This document shows positions 36,221 to 47,760 of a stretch of 64,000 nt of DNA, in pieces. Each line of letters opens with the position of its first letter. The first letter of the stretch is position 1. Where the stretch lies: contig NC_026659.2 in the NCBI RefSeq assembly GCF_000004075.3, positions 26,802,272 through 26,866,271 of the forward strand, written 5' to 3'. Below the pieces are notes generated by a model, which was not told where the DNA came from, searched no databases, and saw nothing but the letters and a program-made list of their open reading frames with translations. A program made the position numbers and the translations under genes. This stretch comes from Cucumis sativus. Taxonomy: Eukaryota > Streptophyta > Magnoliopsida > Cucurbitales > Cucurbitaceae.

Positions 36221-37763
36221 TTTTGCCATGTTCACAAGTTCTCAAAATTTGCTGCTGACTGCGTTTGTGAAGCTGATTAACGACAATCAATAACTCCGGC
36301 AAACATCGCTCGGACAAGATGGAATTCAATTCATCAAAGGACCTTGTAAATTTGTAGGAGCGATTAGCAAAGGAAATGCATATCGAATTAAGATAAAATG
36401 AAATATTATCTTGATTGACCAGCAGCTATGGACAGTGAATAAGTAGTAAGAAACAAGTAGTAGCTTCTTCAAAAGGGTCTAACCATTCCCAATCTGGAAA
36501 GATTATTCTTCATTCTTAGGCATAGAACATGACAGAAGTTTTAAAAAAATGTACTTTTATAGGTACAATTTTGACTCTTTACAATATATACCAATTTTGA
36601 TTTGTACTTTTATTTAAATAGCAACTTTTATTTTTTCACTTTTCTCTCTGTTTAATTGGTAATTTTTTTGTAAATTTACGGATATATTAGATACAAAATT
36701 AAAAAATAAAAATTTAAAAATATATTAAATATTTTCTAAAGTTTATATTATTGTTGATATATGAAATTTCAAATGAGTGATTTGTTAGACAAAACTAAAA
36801 GTTTATCGTAATCAAGATGGAACGCTTTTAAAATACATGATTTCATATATCAAGTAAACATTAATATCAAAGTTGTAATATGACTTTAAATATCTTAATA
36901 TGGTTGAGTATGAAAATGTTTATCACGACATTGCAATCTTGAATTGGTAAGAACATCTGAACTTTTCTTCCACGAAAGTATTGTAAAAAAAAAACACTTT
37001 CTTTAATGCATGTTAAATATAGACTTTTCAAAATAATATTCATACAGAACTCCAAAAATTGAAAGTCAGCTTACTAAAACAAAACCTCCAAGCCTGCATT
37101 TTCAAATTCAACCCAATAACATAAAGCAGGTGTAAGGCCGGCAACTACAACCCACTTTAGCATATATATACATATATGTTTAAGATTATGGAACAAAAAG
37201 CAACCATGAATCATCTTTGTTCTTGATATTATTTTCAAGTAATCTCTGTCGTGTTCTAAGCAAAAGTGCTTTGGTTTGGACGTAGCAGTTGAAGCTTTCC
37301 CTCTTTTCCACCTAATATTTAATATCTGATGACATCTTTGTCTCTAATTTATAAGGTGGATGCTGACTTGGTCTCATTTTGCTAGGAATGTCCTTTCTCT
37401 TGATATTCAAGATTTAACATCCTTATCATCATCCACTTTAGCACTATTTGTTGAGCAATCCTCTGAACATCAAGAAGAGCAGCTAAAAAGAAAAACCTTG
37501 ATATTGACGAAATCAAATGCATCATACAATAGTGCTTTATTGTTCATATGCAAACTTGTCTGTTCATAAAGTTGAATAAATCTCGATGTTTGACTTTTTC
37601 TTGATATTCAGGTGAGTTCATTGTTCATATATTATAAAGCACCACCTCTGTATCGATAATAATATTTTAAGTCTTCCCAGGAGTGGCTAGGTGAAAGATC
37701 AAAGGTGAGAAAAAAACTTATATTATTTAGACAGCAAGAGCCATCGGTTATCCTTGGAAGAAA
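36221..37763. other. Intergenic region between the U-box and SAM-PRXL2 genes
   Basis: Mostly AT-rich. An open frame at 37360-37569 has weak coding character and might be leader sequence of the next gene. No domain or splice link was found, so it is not annotated as a gene. Confidence 0.4.
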
Positions 37764-39579
37764 ATGGGTTCTTTCTCTGTGGAAGATTTTGTGGGAAATG
37801 GGGTTCTTAAGGATCTGCTTCCCACTTTGCTGGATGAAGGCTGGGATGATGTACCCACCTTGAAGGTCATGAATTCTGAGGATATGGATGCTATAAACAT
37901 GACACGACAACAGAAGGTTGGTAAACAATACTTTTTTCTAGTTCTAAAACAAAAACGCACCCCAGTAAGCAATTTCAGATGTTTATATCTTCAAAGATTT
38001 CTGGAGTAGAAACCTTCGTATAATTCATCCAATTTATGAATTATCATAGCTAGTCAATTCTTTCCTTCTATCTTTCTTTTTTGAAAATTTCTCATGAATC
38101 GGTTTTGCTATGACAGGAAGCAATTGAAATTAGAACTTATCTGCATGATAGATCTCTGATGCCGTATGCAGATAGGCTAGAGTCCACCGGAAAATGTTTG
38201 CCTGAACTTCTAAGCATAAGTGTTGAGGATTTAACATCTCAATTCCATATGAAGAGAGGTCATATTGCACGTTTCCATGATAGAAAAAGTTCGTGTGTGG
38301 ATCCCTCGACCAATAAGTTTGATGCTCCTTTAGCATCAACAAGCATCAAGAGGACTTATCAGTCTAACAGCTCAAAGAGGATGCAAAGTATGAGAAGCCG
38401 AAACTTTCAGGATAAAACAGTTGAGCAAGCAATGAGTGAATTTAAGATTGAAGACGGGTATGAGTTCAAGGGGATTGTTGCAACAGAACTAGCTGGTCAT
38501 ATAGCATGTGGTTGTGTGCAACCTCCTCATATTGTTGATAAAATTGCTCCTTATTCTGCCATTGAAAACATCTCCATTCAGAAATTAACTCCAGAGTATA
38601 AAATTGGAATGGAGCGCTTGGTGAAGACTAAGACTCCCCCTATGAAAGCATCATCACTATGGCAGGATAAGCCAGCCATTATCCTCTGTATTAGACGACC
38701 TGGGTAAGTTTAAGCATATTGCTTCAAGACCTGATTTTAAGTTGTAGACAGATAAGTTTTATTCATGAAGAAGATGGTTTAAACTTGACTCACTAACTAA
38801 AAAAGCACAAACGAAAAGCAACTTTCCAGTTCCTGTAGATGCGTTCAGTATCACGTTTTGATATTGTTACTGGTGTTTGAGCCATCTTGAGGGAAAGGAA
38901 CAACTAACATCTCTTGAATTTGAAAACAGGTGCATCATGTGCAGAGCAGAAGCTCACCAGCTATATGCCAGAAAAGCGATATTTGATGCACTAGGATACC
39001 AACTATTCGCTGTAATTCATGAACACATAGAATCAGAGGTATTCATAAAACTTCTAGCTTTTTTAACCCATCCAATCTGTTTGACTGAAATGGTGATGCA
39101 GGTGAAGGACTTCTGGCCCCGGTACTGGGGAGGCACTGTAATCTTTGACCAAGGCAGAGGATTCTTCAAAGCTCTAGGTGGTGGAAAGTTAATGAAGGAA
39201 AAATTCCTATTCGGATTTCTTTTCAACCCTCGGGCTATAGCAAATTATAAGCGTGCAAAAGCAATGGGAATAAAGCAAAACTTCAATGGAGAAGGAGAAA
39301 TTAAGGGTGGTTTGTTCATTCTTGGCTCATCAAAGCGTGGTATTGCTTACCAGTTTATTGAGCGGAACTTTGGGGACTGGGCACCTCTTTCTGAAGTTAT
39401 TGAGATCTGTACAAAAATACAGGTAATAGTTTCCATCGCCTTCGCCTCTATCCTTATCTCCAGTATTAAAATTATATAATAATTATGCATTTTTTCACAT
39501 GATACAGAGCCAGTCGCAAGCTTCAGGCCTATCCATCAAACCATCCCAAGAAGATAACCGGAGTTCGTCCCTAGTCTAA
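37764..39579 (+). CDS. Tandem SAM-domain protein fused to a PRXL2-type thioredoxin-fold domain
   Basis: Five exons (37764-37916, 38117-38703, 38930-39038, 39102-39422 and 39508-39579) encode 413 aa. Residues about 12-55 and 56-100 look like two SAM-type helical repeats (LPTLLDEGWDDVPTLKVM and LMPYADRLESTGKCLPELL). A basic, Ser-rich linker follows. Residues about 165-395 match the AhpC/TSA-2 (PRXL2, formerly FAM213) fold, with the CxxC redox motif RRPGCIMCRAEA (Cys248 and Cys251) followed by the TVIFDQGRGFFKALGGG region. PRXL2 proteins reduce peroxides or act as thioredoxin-like regulators; SAM domains mediate self-assembly or partner binding. No signal peptide is visible. The exact function is unknown. 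The PRXL2 call is firm; the two SAM repeats are inferred from pattern. Confidence 0.82.
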
Positions 39580-40652
39580 TACAAATTCTCATCTGGATTT
39601 TAGTCCTCAGTTAACTGAAACTTTTCACGACACAAGAGAAGTGTTTCCATCTTTCTTCGTTATCTTTTATCCGATGTTCTTTAATTAACCTGGATGTTGC
39701 ACAAAACTTCAATTATTACTATGCCTTTCTTATCACTTGACCGCCACGCGGGACAACTGGGTTTAGTTTGAAAGCAATTTGCAGCGCACTTCAATGCATT
39801 ATTAAAACCTTCAGAAATGGAGGAACAGCGAGGCACATTTATATTGAAAAAGAGAACTGTAATCAGTAAAGGAAATGTACAAGACAGTAAGACAATAATT
39901 AATAACTGAAGCTACAAGAACCTAAGCAATAAAGTATCGAATGGGAAGAATATCTTCCTTGCCTGACATTGAAACTGGTCTACACAATTCCAAACTATTG
40001 CGCTTTAATCACATTAGACCTTTAAACCTTTTCCAGGTTTGATATCCATCAAACAGTGAAAAAAGATGGTAAAAAATATAAATTCGTTAAATATTTCCTT
40101 GAAAATAAGGGGGAGAAGTGGCAATGGTTACTCTGTCAATTGTGATAATTTTCTATGGATACGCATCAAAGTAGGCATGTTTCAACCCCATTTCGTCGTA
40201 GGAATCAATTTGCAGCAAAGTTGTCAATACCGCTTCAGAAACACAGATCACACACTAGTGCTGGAATTCTACAAGCACGCTTGCAGCTTAGACAGCTCAC
40301 TTGAACTAGAAAACTTCAAGCAACCATCAGATTTCACACAAGCTAGAAATATTTTCAATATGCTTTGGATAAATTCATCTTGACACATCTGGTAGCTTCG
40401 CTGAACGGTGTAATACTTGATGGCTCATAGCACAAAACAGTTCCTTCTTGTGATCCTTGAAAGAATTCTTATTTGATAAAAGACTGTTCTGAATTACATG
40501 ATTGCACAAAAGAATCATCAATCAAGCTCATAGCAAGTATATACACATTCGAGATTGATGGTAGGTCTCAGGCTCAAATAAAACTTAGCTTTTACTAACA
40601 TAACAACTCCGAGGTTTTGTCATCTTTGGCTGAGGTTTTAGATGGCAAGACG
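39580..40652. other. Convergent intergenic region (SAM-PRXL2 and PPR 3' ends)
   Basis: 3' UTRs of two genes pointing at each other. An open frame at 40066-40383 has no recognisable domain and is probably chance. Confidence 0.45.
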
Positions 40653-42884
40653 CTACCAGAAATCCCCGCATGAGCACACTCCATCCTTGAACAAATGGAA
40701 ACGGACTGCATCTCTTACAAGTATCTCTCTCTGGGTGATCCTAGAAATGTATTTTGTGGCATTGTGGCAATCGCCACAGACCCTGAGATTTTTTACAACT
40801 CGTATTTGAAGACCGTCAGGTATAAATAACAACCCAAAGGCAATAGCAAGTTTCTCACTGTGGTGATTAAGCATCTTAATTTTCTCTGACTTCTCAACAT
40901 CATGGAGAACAAAACTCATATCAGGCACATACCCTTCCTCAATCATTTTTAGGTACAAACTTTCCAACTTGGCATATATCTGATCCGAAAATGGACTTGA
41001 CCGGTCGTCTGCTGAGAAAATGTGCACTTTATTTTTATATTTGATCCAACTATGTCCCGGTTCCTTTTTCACTCCCATTTCCCTCATTCCTTTTCTCAAT
41101 TTTGCTACATCATCCCATTTACCTTTCGCAGCATAAATGCTTGATAATAAAATATAACTAGCAGGGTTTTGCGGCTCTAGTTTATGAAGAGACTCGGCAG
41201 CCCATTTACCAATTTCCAGATTCCCATTGAGTCTACAAGAACTTAGCAATGTGGCCCAACCAATTGCATCAGGACTAAAAGGCATCTGGTTGATGAAGTT
41301 TTTTGCTTCTTCTAATCTTCCAGCTCGGCTGAGAAGGTCAATCATGCATGTGTAGTGATCGGGGATTGGTGTGATTCTATGTTCTTTCACCATACATTCA
41401 AAATAATGATAACCTTTCTCCACTAAACCCGCTCTACTACAAGCTGATAGAACTCCAACGAAAGTAACTCCATCAGGTACGATACCATGGGCCAACATTG
41501 TTTCGAACAGAGATATTGTTTCATTGGCTTTTCCAAATTGTGCATAACCTGAGACTAAAGCTGTCCAAGAAACTTCATCCCTTATTTTCATTTCATGAAA
41601 CAACTGGTGGGCATGTTCTAGGCTTCCACATTTTCCATATAGAGTGATTAGAGCATTTGAAACCGTAACAAAACAAATTAAACCAGAAGCTAAAGCTTGG
41701 CCATGAAACTGGGCACCCTCTTCTAGGCTCGCGAGGTTTGCACATGAGCTAATTACACTCCCTAGAGTAAAATCATCTGGATGAATCTCATTTCTCTGCA
41801 TATCACAAAATATCCTAACGGCTTCTTCACTGTATCCATTCTGACCATAACCAACTAGCATTGCTGTCCATGATATTACATTCTTGTGCCTCATTTTTCT
41901 AAACACTGCTTCCGCATATTTTACATTACGACACTTACAATACATGTCAAGTAGAGCACTTCCTACAAAGATGTTATCTTGATAATCAGTCCTGATAATA
42001 TAGGCGTGAATTTGCTTTCCCTCATCAAGTGCCAGAAAACCTCCACATGCAGTCAACACACTCCCAAAGGTGAACTGATCCATGCAAAAACCTTCTATTC
42101 CCATTTCTTTAAACTTATCGACTGCTTCTTTAAACAAACCATTTTGGGTAAGTCCAGTTATGATAGTTGTCCATGAAATCGAATCTTTTTCTGGCATATT
42201 ATCAAACAATTGCTCAGCTTCTACAATAAATCTACACCGCAAAAGACCTGTGATCATAGTATTATACACAACTATATTCTTCTCAGGTATCTCTTCAAAA
42301 ATCCGATTCGCATCATTGATAAATCCCGTTTTTGCATACATATCCACTAAAGGACTCCCAACAAACAGATAAGATTGATAACCAAATTTGAAGATTTGCC
42401 CATGAATCTGCCGACCCAAATCAACAAATCCTCGATTAGACGAGAGTATTAACATAGTAGAGAATGTAATCCTATTCAAATTTACCGACCCATCTTTTAA
42501 CATCATGTTATAAACTCTAACCGATTCGGAAATCAGACCGTTACCCGCATATCCAGAAAGAAGCGAGTTCCAAGAGACCACATCATGGTTAGGCATACTA
42601 TCAAACACGCGTTGCATATCTTGAAGGTAACCCAATTTTGAGTATGCTGAAAGCAGCGTGTTCCATGAAAAAAGATTTGGTTGAGGAATATGATCGAATA
42701 CGTTCCGTGCATTCTTCAAGTCCCCAAGCTTCCCGTAAGTATTGATGAGATTATTATATAGAAAAGTTTCAGGATTAGTTAAAGTTCTGATGATGCGGCA
42801 ATGAAGCTTCTTAACTTGGGCTCGATTCCGAGCTTCGCAGCAAAACTTAAGCGCAGCAGTGTAGTAATTTGATGAAGAAGACAT
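40653..42884 (-). CDS. Pentatricopeptide repeat protein, PLS class with E and DYW domains
   Basis: This intronless gene encodes 743 aa from the ATG at 42884. PLS-type PPR motifs run from about residue 40 to 560 (repeated patterns such as FSWNTLLSAYSKLG and VSWTALVSGYAQFGK). E/E+ motifs follow, then a DYW deaminase domain. That domain has the zinc-site HSE (NHHSEKLAIAFG) and CGDCH, and the protein ends GDFW instead of DYW. DYW-PPR proteins bind organellar RNA in a sequence-specific way and carry out C-to-U editing. A mitochondrial or plastid location is expected, although the N-terminus (MSSSSNYYTAALKFCCEARN) is not a clear transit peptide. The layout and sequence resemble At1g68930. The editing target is unknown. 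Confidence 0.95.
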   Translation of the reverse strand: MSSSSNYYTAALKFCCEARNRAQVKKLHCRIIRTLTNPETFLYNNLINTYGKLGDLKNARNVFDHIPQPNLFSWNTLLSAYSKLGYLQDMQRVFDSMPNHDVVSWNSLLSGYAGNGLISESVRVYNMMLKDGSVNLNRITFSTMLILSSNRGFVDLGRQIHGQIFKFGYQSYLFVGSPLVDMYAKTGFINDANRIFEEIPEKNIVVYNTMITGLLRCRFIVEAEQLFDNMPEKDSISWTTIITGLTQNGLFKEAVDKFKEMGIEGFCMDQFTFGSVLTACGGFLALDEGKQIHAYIIRTDYQDNIFVGSALLDMYCKCRNVKYAEAVFRKMRHKNVISWTAMLVGYGQNGYSEEAVRIFCDMQRNEIHPDDFTLGSVISSCANLASLEEGAQFHGQALASGLICFVTVSNALITLYGKCGSLEHAHQLFHEMKIRDEVSWTALVSGYAQFGKANETISLFETMLAHGIVPDGVTFVGVLSACSRAGLVEKGYHYFECMVKEHRITPIPDHYTCMIDLLSRAGRLEEAKNFINQMPFSPDAIGWATLLSSCRLNGNLEIGKWAAESLHKLEPQNPASYILLSSIYAAKGKWDDVAKLRKGMREMGVKKEPGHSWIKYKNKVHIFSADDRSSPFSDQIYAKLESLYLKMIEEGYVPDMSFVLHDVEKSEKIKMLNHHSEKLAIAFGLLFIPDGLQIRVVKNLRVCGDCHNATKYISRITQREILVRDAVRFHLFKDGVCSCGDFW

Positions 42885-43060
42885 GTTCCTCTTCAAGAAA
42901 ATAGTTGGCGGGAACCAACGTCGCGTTTATACAATCGGTTCCTCAACCCGAAGAAGAATGATCCGAATTACTTCGGATTCTCTACCACTAGGTCTCTTTC
43001 ATCCGTCTCCCGGCCCAATTCATTTGGAACCTACACTCTTGATGGCCCAGCCACACGTAA
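42885..43060 (-). promoter_or_regulatory. Upstream region of the PPR gene with site II elements
   Basis: GGCCCA (minus-strand TGGGCC) lies at 43012-43017 and 43044-43049, within 170 bases of the PPR start codon. The same motif type precedes RPOTm. It fits a nuclear gene for an organelle protein. Confidence 0.55.
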
Positions 43061-43095
43061 AAGAGAATTGGTTTTTTAAAAAATTAATTATAATT

Positions 43096-43311
43096 GGTGG
43101 CATAATTTTAGTAATAATTAAGAATATAACACAATTTTAAAAAATTACAAATATAGCAAAATCTATTGATGATAGACTATTGTTGTTTATCAATTATAGA
43201 TCAATATTTACAATATGGTTTATAGAGTTTGAAAGATTTAATTATATTTCAAAATATTGTTATATCTTTAATTATTTTGAATCTAATTGTCATGTTTATA
43301 ACTATCTTTAT
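43096..43311. mobile_element. Degenerate palindromic MITE-like element
   Basis: The left arm has an ATATAACACAATTTTAAAAA-type sequence and an AAATATAGCAAAA motif. The right arm has TGTTATATCTTTAATTATTTTG, the reverse complement of the outer arm, then CTAATTGTCATGTTTATAAC. The middle carries GATAGAC-type short palindromes. The arms closely match those of the element at 57281-57507. No coding sequence. Confidence 0.45.
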
Positions 43312-44379
43312 TCTATATAATCTATCTTTATCGATAATAGGCTTCAAGAGTATAATCATAATGTCTTGTGTCCAATTATTGTGTTTGAAATGGTCTCATA
43401 GTAACTATATATATTTTTCTAATTCATTAATATAAGAATTCAGATAGATTTAGACAAGAGTATATATATGTTAAATCATCAAATATGCTTTGTTTGTTAA
43501 TCATTTTTTTAAAAAAAATTAAACTTTCTTTTTCTTCAAAATTTGACTTGATTTTAAAATGAAGAATCGAAGGTAGTCCTTTCATGCTTTTGTAATTTAT
43601 TTGCTCTTTAAAATCTTAAAAGTAATAGATTTTTTAACTTTGATTTTATATTCGATTGGAATTTGACATCTAAAAAACTTACAACAACAGACAACATTTT
43701 TTCTGAATATTGAGTTTTTAAAATGATAATGGAAAAAAAAAAGTTCAATTTTCAATACAGATTTATAGGTGATAGTTGAGAAAATGGCCACTTCCTTCCT
43801 GCATCAACCATGAAAGTCTAAGGTCATTTCATATTTTATACAGCAGAAACTCATCAATTGCTTACTAAGCTTAAAGATGTTTCATGAATCTCAATTCATT
43901 CACACTAAACAACATTTCCCTCAGCAGAGTTTTAAAAATTGCAGCCAATCCATTCCAGCTAGTGAAATCACACATTATCATTTGTTTTCTCATTTTCTTA
44001 ACAAGAAAACACACTCACTTCAAGCTGTTTCTCGGTTTTTAGATGTCGAATCCTCGACGCCTCTATACAAAGACTAAGGCAAGGACTCTCCTATAATATG
44101 AACTAATGAGATTGGAAACTAGTTTCTCTACCAGGTCATTGATTTCTGGGTGATTGTCACAGAATGGTATTTCTTATATCAGTTACCCGCTAGAGTAACA
44201 CAGCTCCAAATACAGTAATGGTATTTCTTATATCACATTGGACAACTAAATCTCGCAGTTCCTTTCACATTTTACCACGAAGTAGAAATAGCTCGTGGCG
44301 ATGAATCTCGTACTAAAACTAACACAAATGCACCTGTACAAGAAGAAGCAGAAATGGTTCTTGGAAATCAAGAAGAATT
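43312..44379. other. AT-rich region between the MITE and the bHLH gene
   Basis: No gene recognised. The right part (from about 44080) is likely 3' UTR of the minus-strand bHLH gene. Confidence 0.45.
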
Positions 44380-46825
44380 TCAATGTTCAACTTTTGTTCT
44401 GCCGGATGAATCAGATCCTGCAAGATCAGACCAATTTATATTTCAGTTCAAGGATTTGAAGATGTAGTTTGGATTTTTATGTCATGAGTAGTTTTTTTGT
44501 TATTTTACCTTCAACTTCTAAACAATTTGGGGGAGTGGGCATCCCAAAGCTCATCTGCACAAGGTTTTGGAGTTCACCTTCCCATACATTCTTTATCTGT
44601 GGACATATTTTTATGTATTTAACAAACTATTGAAGAATATGAAAAAGATTTTCATTCAGCAAGGTAATTAAGTTGGTACCTGAGAAGGATTCTTAAATCC
44701 ACCAGACCTTGGAGTCATATGCGAATTCATTGTGCTTCTTAACATCTCAGAGCTCCCTATGGCAGGAAAACTGGTTGGGATAAGTTCGTGATGAGAAATA
44801 TGAGGTGGAGGACAAGCAACGGGCATATGCGAAGAAAATCCCAATGTCGACAATGGACCAACTCGTGATTGAAGAATCTGGGAGAGCATTATGTGTGTTA
44901 GAACCAGAATATGCATAAACTGATTTTTCACAAGAGCGTTGAATTTCTTTATAATGTGAAATTACACTTACATCTTTGGCTACAACTCCATCGATGTTAA
45001 TATCCAACCTTGGATTTACGGTAGCAAGTTTCATTGATAAAAACTGCAAAAATAATGGATATTCAAAAGAAGATTTAGAAATCAAAAGTATATGCTACAG
45101 AGTCACGATTTCCTCAGTGTTCAAAGAAAATCTCATATAGACTAACCAAGAGGATTTTACAGCAATTTTTATCTTCATCCAATATAGCAAAAGATACCTA
45201 CTTTGATAATACATATTGAAACTATCAAGCATATGAACTGACTTTCATACCTCGACTTGTCGTTGCAGTGATTGGACATAGTTGATGATTTCATCAAGCA
45301 TCACTGCCTTTCCAGTAACCTGCAAACTTTAACTGAGTGAACATAGAATTTGATGGGATTCCAACATTTAAGGTTCAAAGTTAACCATCAAACCTTGCTG
45401 CAACCAGGGACTAGTTCTTGAAGAAACTTCATCCTCTCACTGATCTTCTCCCTCCTTACCTATAACAGAATTCAAAGCCGGTCAATTTCTGGTTTTCATG
45501 CTTAGAGAAGCTATACTAATATGCTTTGAAAAATTGACTGTGACATATATTACCCTCTCTGCAAGACTATGACTGTTTGTTGCCTGACCCCTTCGAGCTC
45601 TAACATGAATATACTCTTCCTTTGGAGGATCAGAAGGTTGAGATGCCTGTTTACCATGTTTTCCTGTACCCTTGTTTGCAGTTGAATTCGGATTTTGATC
45701 TCTTTTTCGCTGAGTTTCAGCATCATCCTTAGGTGAAACAGTAGTTTGTTGAAGAGGTCCATTGGCTTGATCAAGTTCAGTCTTCTACCCAAAACAAAAT
45801 GATGGCAAGAATGGGAAAAATTCAAAATCAACAAGCTAATTAGTAATAATTCTCCTCACTGAACACATGGGGGAAAAAGAACAAAAATCATTATTAATTA
45901 CCTGTCCACTTCTTTTCCTTTTCCTCGTGCCGAGACCCTTCGTAGAAAGTTCCTTACCCGTGGCCTCTAACGTGCATGGTTCACCCAAACCATCACCCCC
46001 GCTACACTCAGCTTCATCAGATTCATTAGCAGAACCATCAACAGCAAGTTTACCACGACCATCCAATTTCAAAGGGCTTCCATTTTTAGGTGAATCCCTT
46101 TCAGTAGCTCCATGTTCATTAGTCAAACAAACAGGCATGGAAGATTCACTGTTAACCACGTTTCTTTGAGATTGTCCTCCTGTTCCAGATGCCAAACCTA
46201 ACCCGTTTCGTGGAATTTCATCCCATCTCTCAGGGATTACTCCCATGCCTCTGGAAAAAACACCCACAGGGTCAGGAACGTTGAAATGTCCAACATCACC
46301 ACCAAAATTCCCACCACTGAAGCAGGAAAGCCTGGCTGCACGCTCAATGAATGAAGAATCAGCTGGAAGTTGAGATAAACTCGGCGGGAGCATACCCGGG
46401 AAATTAGGTAGGTAAACACCCCCTTTTAACATATTATGGGATAGGTTCCAGCTGATGTCAAGCGTTCTATCAATGTCACTGCTTGAAGAAACTGGACAGC
46501 CACTGGCCTTACTAATTCCTATAATATTTGAAGTATTGGAGATGTTATGGCCTTGAATGTTGCTAATTCCCAAGTTCTGACAATGAGCTGATTGTTCCCA
46601 GATAGTGGAGCTAAATGACTCTACCATAGAAGCAGTGGAAGAAGAACAACCAACCATATCCTGATTCCTAACTACATCCACATTCCCTGGCAAAACCAAA
46701 CCAGTCGGCATAGTCGTGAGAGTTGTCTCGCCAAATTGCCAATCCGATGACATGCTATTCGAACAGTTAATAGTGTCCTCTATGCTACTTTCTAGTCTAA
46801 ATTTATCTCTGTCACCAATATCCAT
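44380..46825 (-). CDS. bHLH49: bHLH transcription factor, bHLH49-like
   Basis: This nuclear DNA-binding protein binds E-box/G-box sequences. Eight exons on the minus strand encode 561 aa: 46825-45902, 45784-45554, 45459-45394, 45319-45251, 45043-44972, 44877-44680, 44596-44509 and 44417-44380. A long N-terminal region is rich in Ser, Gly and Asn. It ends in a basic stretch (GTRKRKRSGQ) and an Asp/Lys-rich linker. The bHLH domain spans about residues 365-425: EEYIHVRARRGQATNSHSLA, the RREKISERMKFLQ helix, and VMLDEIINYVQSLQRQVEFL. The His-Glu-Arg contact set is altered in one place: the usual His position reads as HSLAERVRRE, which still supplies Glu and Arg. The C-terminus GRTKVEH resembles the GHMKVEL end of this subfamily, which is why the last small exon is included. 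Without that splice the frame would read about 10 residues on from GTAAAATAAC. Confidence 0.88.
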
Positions 46826-47760
46826 AATCTGTTGGCTAAGATACCAAGAAGAAGCATGTATAAGATACCAAACTTTTACAGTTGCTATTAACCACAATCT
46901 TCAAAAGCTACTCAACTCCAAGCAGAATGAATAAACGTTTCACAATGAAGTACAGAAAAAAGAGAAACAACACAAACAAGAACACAGCAGTTCAAACTTA
47001 TACAAACTCTCCCAATTCAAGAAATTACTTAAAATCTCCCAAGTCCCAGAGGTTGAAATGGAATAAAAGCTTCAAAAGGGAGAAGTAAAATTAAAGAGCA
47101 CAACAAGGGTAAAGAAGATGGTAGGAAAGAAGACAGTATTTATGAAGCTACCATTTCCCAAGCAAGGAAGGGAAGCTTAAATACTTTAGAAGAAAAAAAA
47201 CAATAAAAATGAAGGGCTCAAAAAGCCAACAGACATTAAGAAGCGACAATTCAAAGAAGAGATGAATAAGAGTGTAAAAGGAAACAGAAGGCAGTGGAGT
47301 GATAAAACAGAGAAGAGAGCATTGATTTCAGTATAATAAATAGAGGTTGAAAGCCCTAGTCAGAAAAAAAAACCAAGCTTCTGAATCAGAGAGAAAGAAA
47401 ACGGCACCAAAAGTAGGAAGAGAAAAATACCCATTTCAGATAATGTACCATTTTGAGTACTCCATAGCCCCATTCAAACTTTTTCTTCAAATAAATTCCA
47501 TTGAATTTGGACTTTATGTTCAAACCCCCTTTTTTTCAAAATTTCAGCTCAGACTCAGAGCCCCAGCCTGTGTGCTGTGTCTGTCAAGGATCAGAGAGAT
47601 GCTCACACAGAAAAAGGAAGATTTTATTGAATCAAATACAGAGAGAGAAAAGGAAAGATGGTGGAAGAAGTGGAAAGTTTATACAAAGAAACGGGTTATT
47701 TAAGCAATGGTGAAAGGGAAGCTACAACAGTAAAGCTTCTGCATTTATAACCAAACTTGC
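46826..47760 (-). promoter_or_regulatory. Leader and promoter region of the bHLH gene
   Basis: Purine-rich plus strand (CT-rich on the sense strand), with several GAGAGA blocks, typical of a plant 5' leader. A leader intron is likely, but its borders are unclear. Open frames here have no recognisable domains. Confidence 0.45.

Noticed and set aside
37360..37569. Open frame of 69 codons before the SAM-PRXL2 gene
   Set aside because: No domain, no convincing splice link to the next exon and weak coding composition.
40066..40383. Open frame of 105 codons between two convergent genes
   Set aside because: No recognisable protein features; lies in 3' UTR-like DNA.
47347..47713. Open frames with Lys/Arg/Glu-rich translation upstream of the bHLH gene
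   Set aside because: The composition comes from GA-rich leader DNA; no domain, and the frames lie in the leader/promoter of the minus-strand gene.
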